This document shows, piece after piece, positions 36,111 to 46,262 of a stretch of DNA of 64,000 nucleotides. Under the pieces are notes generated by a model. It was given only the letters and a program-made list of their open reading frames with translations, was not told the origin of the DNA and did no database searches. Source of the stretch: Bacillota bacterium (GTDB lineage: Bacteria > Bacillota_I > Bacilli_A > Acholeplasmatales > Acholeplasmataceae). The translations under genes and the position numbers were made by a program. The stretch is from the NCBI GenBank assembly GCA_018817915.1, contig JAHISX010000023.1, positions 1 through 64,000 of the forward strand, in the 5' to 3' direction. Numbering within the stretch: the stretch's first letter is position 1; each line of letters starts with the position of its first letter.

Positions 36111-39100
36111 TTATACTCTAATCATTCTATCATCTTTAAATGTTTCAACAATAGCATAGTCGTTTTCTTTAACAATGACTAAACTTGTATTGACATAGTT
36201 GATGATATTTGAAACACGTTGTGGTGGAACAGCAATCAGTAATTGAATACTTAAACTATTGTAGAATTTCATCATCGCATCAATTCTTGATTCATCCATG
36301 TTATTGAATGCTTCATCAAATAAAACGATACATCCTGAATCAATTCTTCTATTTTTCGTTAGAAGTTGTTGGAATGATGCAGCAATAACGATATAGAATG
36401 GAACTTGTGTTTCCCCACCACTCTTTTCCTTAGAAACCTTGGAGAAAAGTGATTTATTACCATTCTTATTGGTTACTTCAATATCATAGGCCATATAGTT
36501 TCTATAGTCTAGATATTTATAAGTAAGCATATCATATTCTGGATCATTAGATGCAATCTTTTCAAATAATTCCATCAATATAGTTTCGTTCTTCTTTGTT
36601 AAACCTTCTGTAAACAATGTATGTTTACTTATGGCTTCATTACCCATAATGATATGGTAATAAAGCTTATAATCAGGGTCATCACTTGCTTTATAGATTA
36701 ACTGATAGCTATCTGAACCGAATGTCTTACCCATTAAAGCGATATTAAGCTCAGCAATTTGTTGTTGTGCATTTTCTATGCTTGCCCGCAATTTACCAAC
36801 AAACTCTTCTTTAAACCCAATTTCTGAGTTTCTGCGAAGTTCTGTTGCTTCTTGTTCATAACGAACCAAGTTATTATTTCTAATTTTATGAGCTTCTTGG
36901 TCAAAATAGACTAAATCATCCATGGTTGGTGAAGCACCAAAGTGGAACAGATCAATATAACTCTTCATTTGGTTAATCAAATCCGCACCAGCTTTAATAA
37001 TTTGTGAGTTTAGGCTGACATTAGATTGAGCAAGATAAGTTGTGATGGCGTCATGGTCTTGATGATGTTTCATCTTGAGTGCATAAAATTGTGTATTAGC
37101 CAAACTCAACTTTTCAGGATGCTTGTGGCTAAGTTCTTTTTGTGCAATCGAGAATTCATCTAGCTTTTCTTTGATATCATCAATTAAATCTATGATTCGT
37201 TGTCTTTCATCACGATTGGTCGCAATCTCGCCAACAAAGCTTTCTGATTCAATACGCAATTGTTTACGATTATCTCTTGCTTTTTGAATTTGTTCTTCAA
37301 GCTTAGCAATATTTTTATCTTTACCAAGGCTATTGATTTGCTCTTCTAGTTGTGTATATTCTCTTCTTGTTTGCTTGATTAAGTCAAAATATCTAATCTG
37401 TCCTTGATGTACAAGTTGATTGGATTTACTTTGAGATAGCAAACGTATGATCTTATCGTTTTTATCCGTAATATCATAGAGTTTATCCATCTTAGCTTCT
37501 AAGCTACTTAAATGCTTAGATTCCATCTCTGTTTGCATGGTTGTCGCTTCAGAACCAATGAAAGGAACTTCATAGACTCTAGGGTTGATTTGACGCGCAG
37601 TATGATTACTATAAGTCATACATGTTGGCGTAATCGAGCGATTGTAGTTTTTTAAATCATGATGATCATCAACACAGTATGTATTGTTGAGTAGCATATT
37701 GATGTAATATCTTGCATATGTATGATCAGATGTAACTTTATCTGCTAGAGTACCTGGAACAAGTTGTTCATAAGCTGTAAGCTTTTGCGTGTTCACAAGA
37801 CCTACACCATAAATTTTTTGCTCGTATTTAACCTTGTCATAAATGTCTAGAGCATCATTAAAATAACTAGGATCTACGATGATATCAAATCTTTGTGTAT
37901 TCAAATAGCCTTCAACTGCATTTCGCCATTTTTCATCATTGACTTCAATCAATTCACATAATGGTCTAACACGTATTTCTTTTTGATAGTGACTAGATAA
38001 TCCATCATTGATTGCATGAATTAGGTTTTCAACATAATTAGGGTATGTTTTAACATTACGTTTTAATTGATTAAGACGTTGTTGAGAATCACGAATCTCT
38101 TCTGATAATTCACGTTTTTCAGCTTCAAGTTTGTCTTTTTCAGTATGATATGCTTGTAAGTAAGCTTGAACTTCAGTATTAAGAGTTGAAAGTTGCTGAG
38201 AAAGTTCGGATGCAGATAGTTGATCTTCGTTTGTTTGATAGTAACTAACAAATTGCTTCATTGTTGTATTAGGCAATAGATTAATCAATTCTTTAATCGT
38301 CGAAAATTCTTTTTGCAAAGTGTCTCTTAATGATGATAAAACATCTCTTTGGCTTTCGTATTCTGAAGCTTTCTTTTGTAAAGCTTCTTGATATGAACTT
38401 AATGTTCTAGATAAATCACTATCGTTTTTAGCACGTTCTAAATTCAAGATGGCACGATCGTTTTCTTCGATTTGATCATCGATTTGAGCTTTAGCTTCTC
38501 TTAAATAATCTAAGCGTTTTTCAATTTGACTTAACTTATCTTCATTTTGCTTAATGAAAGATTCTCTTTTTTCAACCCAATTGAGTTGATCAATCAATTT
38601 ATTGATATCTTGTTGCTCTTTGTTTAAAGTGATATCTTCGCCAGTTTGTTGAATGAGATCAAGTTTTTCAAGTTTTTCTCTATCCTTTTTAATTTGCATT
38701 TCAATCTTTTTAAGTTGTGCAACATTATTTTTAAGTGATTGGATATCAATTGGATCGTCATCTAGCAAGAACTCAAAGACAAAGGCTTGTAAATCGATTG
38801 AGCGAAATGCAAGTGCTTTAGGCAATATGCGCGCATATTTCGTAGCATCCATACCAAAGAATCTAGCCAGTGCATCACGATATTTCTTTTGTGTCTCAAA
38901 TGGTGTAAATTCAATATCTAATGATTTAAGATATGCTTTCATGCTCTTATAATCTCTAGGATATTTCTTTTCAAGAAATAGGCTGTCATGAATGGAAACA
39001 TTATCTAAAAGATAAAATCTTTCCTTGAGCGCTGAAGTCTTTGGGAGATCAAGAATACAACCGATGACTGAAAACTTCTTGCTTTGCTCATCAAAAAATT

Positions 39101-39386
39101 CTAAGGCAAGATGTGTGACCACATCACCATTTCTTAAAAACTCTTTATTTTCTGCCCCGATGCGTCCTCGAATATAACCTTCAAGCGTACGTTTAGCATC
39201 ATCTGTTGCTGCAATATTAAATTTAGAACCACTTCTACCACCAACAAATAAATATTGCATAGCATCTAGAAGCGTAGATTTCCCGGATCCGTTTTCACCT
39301 GATATTAAAGCATTGTCTTTAATCTCAATGGTTTGATTGGAGAATAAATGCCAATTGACTAACTTAATCTTCGTCAGTTTCTTCAT
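36111..39386 (-). CDS. jetC: SMC-like ATPase, JetC/MksB family
   Basis: 1091 aa; LISGENGSGKSTLLDAMQYLFVG Walker A, long coiled coils, KSGGETQVPFYIVIAASF signature, CIVLFDEAFNNMDE Walker B. Confidence 0.9.
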   Translation of the reverse strand: MKKLTKIKLVNWHLFSNQTIEIKDNALISGENGSGKSTLLDAMQYLFVGGRSGSKFNIAATDDAKRTLEGYIRGRIGAENKEFLRNGDVVTHLALEFFDEQSKKFSVIGCILDLPKTSALKERFYLLDNVSIHDSLFLEKKYPRDYKSMKAYLKSLDIEFTPFETQKKYRDALARFFGMDATKYARILPKALAFRSIDLQAFVFEFLLDDDPIDIQSLKNNVAQLKKIEMQIKKDREKLEKLDLIQQTGEDITLNKEQQDINKLIDQLNWVEKRESFIKQNEDKLSQIEKRLDYLREAKAQIDDQIEENDRAILNLERAKNDSDLSRTLSSYQEALQKKASEYESQRDVLSSLRDTLQKEFSTIKELINLLPNTTMKQFVSYYQTNEDQLSASELSQQLSTLNTEVQAYLQAYHTEKDKLEAEKRELSEEIRDSQQRLNQLKRNVKTYPNYVENLIHAINDGLSSHYQKEIRVRPLCELIEVNDEKWRNAVEGYLNTQRFDIIVDPSYFNDALDIYDKVKYEQKIYGVGLVNTQKLTAYEQLVPGTLADKVTSDHTYARYYINMLLNNTYCVDDHHDLKNYNRSITPTCMTYSNHTARQINPRVYEVPFIGSEATTMQTEMESKHLSSLEAKMDKLYDITDKNDKIIRLLSQSKSNQLVHQGQIRYFDLIKQTRREYTQLEEQINSLGKDKNIAKLEEQIQKARDNRKQLRIESESFVGEIATNRDERQRIIDLIDDIKEKLDEFSIAQKELSHKHPEKLSLANTQFYALKMKHHQDHDAITTYLAQSNVSLNSQIIKAGADLINQMKSYIDLFHFGASPTMDDLVYFDQEAHKIRNNNLVRYEQEATELRRNSEIGFKEEFVGKLRASIENAQQQIAELNIALMGKTFGSDSYQLIYKASDDPDYKLYYHIIMGNEAISKHTLFTEGLTKKNETILMELFEKIASNDPEYDMLTYKYLDYRNYMAYDIEVTNKNGNKSLFSKVSKEKSGGETQVPFYIVIAASFQQLLTKNRRIDSGCIVLFDEAFNNMDESRIDAMMKFYNSLSIQLLIAVPPQRVSNIINYVNTSLVIVKENDYAIVETFKDDRMIRV

Positions 39387-40002
39387 TGTCTTCGGAACCT
39401 CCTTCTACATAACCTTCCAATTTCTGGACAACCTCTTTAATGCTATCAAGATTGGTTACATAAAGGATTGTTGGATAAATTTTGATACGTGCATCATCAT
39501 GCAATCCTTTATCGATAAAATCGATGATATTATAGTTTCTTAAAAAAGATAGTGCTGGTTTAAGTTTATCTTTCGTAATTCGCTTATGATCTAAAAATCC
39601 TATTCTAGTTAATTCTTCATGAATTTCATGTAAGAAGATTTCAACATTTTCATCTAAAGTAACAAAATCTTTTTTTCTTTGATAAATAATACGAATTACT
39701 AAAATCATTAAACTTTCGGTTTTTCTTAGACGCATATGATTGTAAAAACTATCATTTGTAATATGCACAACTTCATCTTCTCTGTAAATGTTTAGTGAAA
39801 AATCACTTAATACAAAGAAAGATTCAAACAATTCCTTATATGCTAGGATGAAACGATAATCATTTGTATCTCCTGGTTTTCTTTTTGTTAAAAAGTTGAC
39901 TTGTAAAAGTTTATTGACAATACGAGAAAAGATGGTTTTTTCACCCTCTTTTAATGTAATGAAAACATCATTAAATTGTTTGGCTGCTGCTGTTTTATTC
40001 AT
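39364..40002 (-). CDS. jetB: JetB/MksE family (DUF4194)
   Basis: 212 aa winged-helix-type kleisin partner between jetA and jetC genes. Confidence 0.85.
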   Translation of the reverse strand: MNKTAAAKQFNDVFITLKEGEKTIFSRIVNKLLQVNFLTKRKPGDTNDYRFILAYKELFESFFVLSDFSLNIYREDEVVHITNDSFYNHMRLRKTESLMILVIRIIYQRKKDFVTLDENVEIFLHEIHEELTRIGFLDHKRITKDKLKPALSFLRNYNIIDFIDKGLHDDARIKIYPTILYVTNLDSIKEVVQKLEGYVEGGSEDNEETDED

Positions 40003-41381
40003 GCTTTTACCTCTTTAATTCTAAAGTTTTGAAAGGTAACAAAATTGTTTTTGCATTCTTTACCAAGTGGTTCAACATCGTAATGCATCCCAACAGATTT
40101 TGAATATAAGAAGATTAAGATAAGTCTTACAAAATCTTCTTGAGTTTCTAAATTGATTTGAGCTGCTTCCATTGAAGCATGTCCATCTAAAAGTTGTCTC
40201 ACATGCTCATCAATTTCTTTTTTACCATAGATGTTATTCTTAAGTAATGCTCTAATTTTTTCTTGACGGTATTCATCACTAATTAAATTATCATCAAAAT
40301 TGATTTCTTCAATGATTGTTTCCATTCTCATTCGTCTTTGATTGTAAAGTGATGCTGTATCAACATTTTTAGCATCAGTTAAGAAGAAGAGTTTAGCATA
40401 GTCAAAATCCTTTTGACCAAGAACAATTCTGAAGAGTCTGTTGAATATACCTTCAATATCATCTGATTGATTGGTGAAAAATAGAATCTTAGATGCTGCA
40501 GCACTGATATATTGTTCATTCTTTCTATCAATTGCTAGGATAAGATGTTCTAATGCTGTAAAACTATCTGTGATAAATCTTAAACGATCTTCGATATAGA
40601 TATATGCTTCATTATAGTCATCAATTCTTTTAATTCTTTGGACATTGGATGCTAAGCCATCCATAATCTCTTCGCTATTTCTAATATTAGAAACTGATTC
40701 TAAGATTGCTCTTTTATATCTTGGTAAACTATCGGTTGTTTTCAAATTATAATAAGCGGAATCGAAGAAGTTTTGTTTGTATTCAATGAGTAGTTTTTCC
40801 AGTAGCATTTGAAGATCTTGTTTTGATTGTTTTTTTGTGATGTCATAATAATATCTATAGATATTAGCTTTGAGTGATTTGAGTTTTCGAATGATGTCAT
40901 TGGTTTTATGATAGGCTTGCTCTAAGACACCAATACCTTCTTCTAGATTAAAAGAAGACAAAAGGGAATACACGGTGAATATCTCACCTGTATACTCGGT
41001 TTGACGATTGTTTTGAATACTTTCTAATATATCGATAATTTGAATTGAATAATCAAATAAATTGAGCGAGGTTTTATAGTTTCCTAATTCTTCTTCACCA
41101 ATCCAACCATTTTTCTTTAAGACATTAATGACGTGAACTGCTTTTTGTCTTGCTGTTCTTGCTGGTTCATCTTCATCCACATCAACAAATTCTTCTGATG
41201 GTTGTTCATCAAAATAGTCTGATAGTCGTGAAACAATAAATTCTCTATCCCCCTGATAAGCATCTTCAATACTATCAATTGCTCGGTATATGATAAAAAT
41301 ACAATCGATGTACATCTTTTTATTAGGGGAGGAAAGCACACTAAAAAAATTACTGTTGATTCTTTCAAAGAGATGTGCCAT
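39999..41381 (-). CDS. jetA: JetA/MksF family kleisin
   Basis: MAHLFERINSNFFSVLSSPNKKMYIDCIFIIYRAI N-terminus typical of Wadjet JetA; operon order A-B-C. Confidence 0.88.
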   Translation of the reverse strand: MAHLFERINSNFFSVLSSPNKKMYIDCIFIIYRAIDSIEDAYQGDREFIVSRLSDYFDEQPSEEFVDVDEDEPARTARQKAVHVINVLKKNGWIGEEELGNYKTSLNLFDYSIQIIDILESIQNNRQTEYTGEIFTVYSLLSSFNLEEGIGVLEQAYHKTNDIIRKLKSLKANIYRYYYDITKKQSKQDLQMLLEKLLIEYKQNFFDSAYYNLKTTDSLPRYKRAILESVSNIRNSEEIMDGLASNVQRIKRIDDYNEAYIYIEDRLRFITDSFTALEHLILAIDRKNEQYISAAASKILFFTNQSDDIEGIFNRLFRIVLGQKDFDYAKLFFLTDAKNVDTASLYNQRRMRMETIIEEINFDDNLISDEYRQEKIRALLKNNIYGKKEIDEHVRQLLDGHASMEAAQINLETQEDFVRLILIFLYSKSVGMHYDVEPLGKECKNNFVTFQNFRIKEVKA

Positions 41382-41471
41382 CGGGTCCTCCTTTATTTTA
41401 ATAAAATAAAAAAAATATGAATTTCATAATAATTGTATCATGAATTAGACATATTTTCTATTATTTTTGTA

Positions 41472-43142
41472 TTATTTGTTTCTTCCCATACTAATCTTGA
41501 TTTTCTTACCGTTATACATCTTTCCATTAAGCTCATCCAAACGCTTGATTGCAGCTGGATGAATTTGGAATTCGGTGTCATTTTGATTGACGATGATGTC
41601 TCCAACATTCTTAGGATACAGGTCAGCATATTTCTTGAAATAGTCGAGCATTTGAACAGGACGAAGTCCATCTTCTTTGCCTAAATTAATAACTACATTC
41701 TTGTAAATACCGCTTGATCTATTACTTCTTGGTTCACCACTGGAATCTCTTCTATCTCTTGAACCACCACGAGAATCATTTCTACCTTTAGATTTAAAGT
41801 CTTCGCCTTTCTTTTTAGCAGGAGATTCGATTTGATCGTAAGTTTTCTTTTCGACTGTTATCTTTGATAACAATGCTTGAATGATTGAATCATCTGTAAA
41901 TCCATCATCATGAAGACGTTCAATAATTTCATCGTAGTTGTTTTCATTTTTGATGATAACATCTTTGATTTTCTTATAGTTTCTTTCTTCACTCTTCTTG
42001 TAAATATCTTCTTCTGTTGGAATGTCTTTAGGCGTAATCTTCATCTTGATAAAGTTTTCAATCATAGCAAGTTTTCCACGTAAGCTTGGATAGACTAAAG
42101 ATACGGACATCCCTGATTTTCCTGCACGGCCTGTGCGTCCAATACGATGCACATAAATTTCATCTTCAAATGGAATTTCATAGTTAATAACCATGTCTAC
42201 ATGAGAGATATCTAAGCCTCTTGCAGCAACATCTGTTGCGATTAAGTACTTCAATCTTTTCGCTCTAAAACGACCCATAACATAGTCTCTTTGACTTTGT
42301 TTTAAATCACCGTGAATTGCATCAGCTTCGTAGTTGTGTTTTTGTAGAAATGCTGATAAACCATCAACATCAACTTTGGTGTTACAAAAGATAATTGCTG
42401 AATTTGGATCATGGTAATCCAAGACTCTAAGTAACAATTGATCACGATCTGATTTTTTAACCATGTAATAAATCTGATCGGTTTTTGTTACTGTTAACGT
42501 TGGCGTTTCAATTTGAATGATTGCAGGATTCTTTTGATACTTTTGTGCAACCTTTCTAATGAATGGTGGGATGGTTGCTGAAAACAATGCAGTCTGTCTA
42601 GTATTAGGTGTATCTTTTAGTAATGTTTCCAAATCATCTTGGAATCCCATTTTTAGCATTTCATCTGCTTCATCCATAACTAAGATCTTTAAATTGCTAA
42701 AATCAACTGTACCACGATTTAAGTGATCAATTGTACGACCTGGAGTAGCTACAACGATGTGTGGATGCTCTGCTAAAGCCTTAAACTGTTTGTTGTAAGA
42801 TTCTCCACCAAATATTGATGTGATTCTTACAGCCTTATTAAACTTGATGAGTTTCAAGAACTCCTTATAAACTTGAAGCGTTAGCTCTCTTGTAGGACAA
42901 ATCACTAATGCTTGAACTGTTTTTTCATTGGCATTGATTTGTTCTAAGATTGGTATCGCAAAAGCAAATGTTTTGCCTGTACCAGTCTGAGCTTGGCCAA
43001 TTAAATCTTGGCCCTCTAGCATTTTGGGAATCGCGTGATGTTGTATCGCTGTCGTTTCCACTAGCCCTAGGCTTTCTATCGCCTGTTTCGTTTCTTCTAA
43101 AATCGGTAAATCGTTAAATAAAATATTCATTTTTTTCCTCAA
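41472..43142 (-). CDS. DEAD-box RNA helicase
   Basis: AQTGTGKTFAF, DEAD, SAT, HRIGRTGRAG motifs. Confidence 0.95.
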   Translation of the reverse strand: MRKKMNILFNDLPILEETKQAIESLGLVETTAIQHHAIPKMLEGQDLIGQAQTGTGKTFAFAIPILEQINANEKTVQALVICPTRELTLQVYKEFLKLIKFNKAVRITSIFGGESYNKQFKALAEHPHIVVATPGRTIDHLNRGTVDFSNLKILVMDEADEMLKMGFQDDLETLLKDTPNTRQTALFSATIPPFIRKVAQKYQKNPAIIQIETPTLTVTKTDQIYYMVKKSDRDQLLLRVLDYHDPNSAIIFCNTKVDVDGLSAFLQKHNYEADAIHGDLKQSQRDYVMGRFRAKRLKYLIATDVAARGLDISHVDMVINYEIPFEDEIYVHRIGRTGRAGKSGMSVSLVYPSLRGKLAMIENFIKMKITPKDIPTEEDIYKKSEERNYKKIKDVIIKNENNYDEIIERLHDDGFTDDSIIQALLSKITVEKKTYDQIESPAKKKGEDFKSKGRNDSRGGSRDRRDSSGEPRSNRSSGIYKNVVINLGKEDGLRPVQMLDYFKKYADLYPKNVGDIIVNQNDTEFQIHPAAIKRLDELNGKMYNGKKIKISMGRNK

Positions 43143-43211
43143 TTCTTTTTAAACCTTACATACTATACCATAAATGCGCAAAAAATACTATCAATCACAT
43201 AAAAAAAAGAC

Positions 43212-43859
43212 TTAATGTGTCTTCTTTCTATGGCAATTCTCACCTTCGCAGTAATCATTCTTAACATATTGTGCACTGGCACGAATCAATTGATCCATAA
43301 GTGCTTGATCATCATGATAACCATTCAATCGATGTTTACCATCAATTCTGATATGTGGCAATTCAAATATACCTTTAACAATCGCATTTTCACGATTGGA
43401 TTGAACTTGAGTTAAATACATATCTGAGGACAAAACCAAACGTGCTTCATCTTCATTTATACCTGATTGAATCGCAATATCAAGTAGTACTTGATGATTA
43501 CTAATATCCTTATGTTCTTCATAAAAAGCTTTAAATACATTTGTGTTATAAGCCAAAGAACAATTTTCTTTTTTTGCTAAATGAGATAGACGATGTGCAT
43601 CAATGACAGATACTGGTTTAAGATTAGGATGAATTTCAGCTGTGAAGCGCTCAGCTTCTTCAAGACTGATCACGTGATGTTTGCTCATGATTGTATGAAA
43701 AGAACAGTCTGCATGAGGAATAAAAAAAGGAATCATCTCATAACTTCGATAGAGTAATTCTAAATCCTTAAATTGATAGAGTTTTAAGAGCTTTTCTACA
43801 CTTTTTTGTTGTTTATAACAAAGAGGGCTCAAGTAGTCTAACCAAATCTCTAATCTCAT
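43212..43859 (-). CDS. DsbA-family (FrnE-like) thioredoxin-fold protein
   Basis: MRLEIWLDYLSPLCYKQQKSVEKLL; C-terminal ELPHIRIDGKHRLNG. Confidence 0.8.
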   Translation of the reverse strand: MRLEIWLDYLSPLCYKQQKSVEKLLKLYQFKDLELLYRSYEMIPFFIPHADCSFHTIMSKHHVISLEEAERFTAEIHPNLKPVSVIDAHRLSHLAKKENCSLAYNTNVFKAFYEEHKDISNHQVLLDIAIQSGINEDEARLVLSSDMYLTQVQSNRENAIVKGIFELPHIRIDGKHRLNGYHDDQALMDQLIRASAQYVKNDYCEGENCHRKKTH

Positions 43860-43973
43860 CTATTCTCCTTAGCAAGTCACTTATAGTGCATTGATTTATT
43901 GCTAGTATAATTATAATTTCTAAACCGTTATATGTCAAAAGACACGACTTATAGATTTAGATATCATGATATT

Positions 43974-45485
43974 CTATGTTCTTTTATACACAATATGTTC
44001 ATTAATGACCGTTTCATACAATAATGTGTTTTTAAGGTTTTCAAGGTTTGTTTTTAATAAATCATCTATAAAAATTGAAAAGTCTGCAATAAACCCCTTT
44101 TTCAAGTATCCTCTAGTGTTATCCATCGTTGAAAAATTGGCTCCTTTAGTATATAACCCAATGGCTTCAAAACGTGTCAACGATTCATGAGTAGAATAGG
44201 TTTGATGGTTGTGGTCAGATTGTCTTTTAATTGCTGAATAGATGCCTAATAAAGGATTGGGTATTTCAACCGGTGCATCACTACTTCCTGCTAAATGAAT
44301 ATGATTGTTTAACAATGTTTTCCAAGGAAAAGCATATTGAGGCTTGATGCTGAAGTAATCTAGTGCCCAAGGTAGATCACTCGATAAAAACTGGGGTTGG
44401 ATGTCTAAAGTTATTGGCATATCTTTCATCATCAAAATCGCTTGATCATCCATCCATGGTGTATGGATTAACCTGTCATATAATCCTGTTTTTGGTGGGT
44501 TTGCTTTTAGTAATTCTAATACTTCTATAAGTCCTTGATCACCTATTACGTGAATGGCTACTGTTAACCCGAGTTTTCTAGCTTTTAGGATGATTTCAAC
44601 AAATTCAGATTTGCTATGAATTCTCATACCATTTGATATGCTATCTCTATATGGTACCTTCATGAGTGCAGTCTTTGAATAAACCGTACCATCATAGAAC
44701 ATCTTAACAGCTCCTAGTTGTAAATAAGGCGTTTGATTAAAGGCCATTCTTCTAGAATGAACAAAATCATCTAAGACCATATGATGCAATAATAAGTGTG
44801 CTCTAAATGGCATTTTCTCTAATACAGTATCAAAGACCTTGAGTGTTTGAGTAAATCCATTAAAGTAGTAAAGATCATCACTATGACCACCAGTTATACC
44901 GTAATGATATAAGCTTTTTATAGACTTTTTCAGTATCTCTTCTAGCCCATGTTCAGTATGTTTTGGGAAAATATTCATAGCCATTTCTGCTAATTCTTCA
45001 GTTAATACACCATTCGAATGTTCTTGATTGATCAATTTGAGTACAGCATCATTTGTCGTAATCGTATGGTAGTCATTATGTCTTAATAAAATGGGGATGT
45101 CTTTGCTTATTTGATTCAGTTCTTTCTTAGTTATTCCACACTCAAAATACCCTTCTGCAAACAAGGGTTGATCATTAAAGTGATGAATCAGTGTTTCGAT
45201 TACTAAAGACTGATCTTTGATCTGTATCAAATTTAGTCTCGATAATTTTTGTCCATAGCCTAATAAATGCAAGTGAGCATCCACAAATCCAGGATAAACA
45301 TGATGACCTTTTAGATCAATAATTTCATCGAAATCAAGATGATTGATTTCTTCATCAAATCCTATAATTTTTCCTTTGTGGGTTGCCATTTGTTGTTTGA
45401 TTTCATTTTCATTAACCATCGTATGAAAAAATCCATTTTTCCAAAGTTTCATTTCATCACCTTTATATAAAAAAGCTCTTAACAT
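43974..45485 (-). CDS. amidohydrolase family (YtcJ-like)
   Basis: HVYPGFVDAHLHLLGYGQ, AGSSDAPVEIPNPLLGI. Confidence 0.88.
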   Translation of the reverse strand: MLRAFLYKGDEMKLWKNGFFHTMVNENEIKQQMATHKGKIIGFDEEINHLDFDEIIDLKGHHVYPGFVDAHLHLLGYGQKLSRLNLIQIKDQSLVIETLIHHFNDQPLFAEGYFECGITKKELNQISKDIPILLRHNDYHTITTNDAVLKLINQEHSNGVLTEELAEMAMNIFPKHTEHGLEEILKKSIKSLYHYGITGGHSDDLYYFNGFTQTLKVFDTVLEKMPFRAHLLLHHMVLDDFVHSRRMAFNQTPYLQLGAVKMFYDGTVYSKTALMKVPYRDSISNGMRIHSKSEFVEIILKARKLGLTVAIHVIGDQGLIEVLELLKANPPKTGLYDRLIHTPWMDDQAILMMKDMPITLDIQPQFLSSDLPWALDYFSIKPQYAFPWKTLLNNHIHLAGSSDAPVEIPNPLLGIYSAIKRQSDHNHQTYSTHESLTRFEAIGLYTKGANFSTMDNTRGYLKKGFIADFSIFIDDLLKTNLENLKNTLLYETVINEHIVYKRT

Positions 45486-45509
45486 GATTTTATCATGTAT
45501 TGAGCTTGT

Positions 45510-46262
45510 CTATGATTGAATTGCTTTCTTGATATCTTCAATTTTAAATCCTTTTGCATAAATTTTTTGGATGATCTTATGTTCGATGTCTGGATCATCT
45601 TTACGCATGTTCTTTTTGATAAGCTTTGCATATTCTTTTTTGATGAGCTCGATTTCATTAACATCATACAGAGATAATGATTTCTTTATTTGTGCTTCTA
45701 CAACCTCTGAAGAATATCCTTTTCTTAAGTAATATCCTTTAATCGTCTGAATCACCTGTCTTTTTGATTTATTTTTTATGGTCTTAAGCTTTTTGGGTAT
45801 TTGTTCGCTTAATATGCCTTGCTCATCAATGCGCTTAGTAAAGCCCTCAATCATTTCATGCGAAATGCCTTTTTCTCTTAGTTGATTATGAATCATTTGT
45901 GGGCTAAGTGAGGCTTGTTTTAATTGCACAAAAAATTTAGCATAAGTGAAATCATCAAGATATTTACGCTCCGTATATTTTGTAACGAGTTGCTTAATGA
46001 TGCCTTCTTTCGCACCTTTTGATCTTAAATAATCACTTAATTCTTTAGTCGTTTGCATCTTTTTAAGATGGATGATCCCTAATTTATCATAATGAACATA
46101 GTCATTTTCTATGATCAAAGATTGAAATGATTTTGTATCAAATGTTTGAAGCAGTTTTAAACGAAACTTTAAAAATATTTCAGGTTCAATAGATACCCAT
46201 TCATCATCAAATAGAACTTGATAAGATTTAGTTTTTTTCTCTATCTCTTTGATCGTTTTCAT
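45510..46262 (-). CDS. recX: RecX-family regulator
   Basis: three RecX helical repeats (RSKGAKEGIIKQLV...LREKGISHEMIEG). Confidence 0.8.
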   Translation of the reverse strand: MKTIKEIEKKTKSYQVLFDDEWVSIEPEIFLKFRLKLLQTFDTKSFQSLIIENDYVHYDKLGIIHLKKMQTTKELSDYLRSKGAKEGIIKQLVTKYTERKYLDDFTYAKFFVQLKQASLSPQMIHNQLREKGISHEMIEGFTKRIDEQGILSEQIPKKLKTIKNKSKRQVIQTIKGYYLRKGYSSEVVEAQIKKSLSLYDVNEIELIKKEYAKLIKKNMRKDDPDIEHKIIQKIYAKGFKIEDIKKAIQS

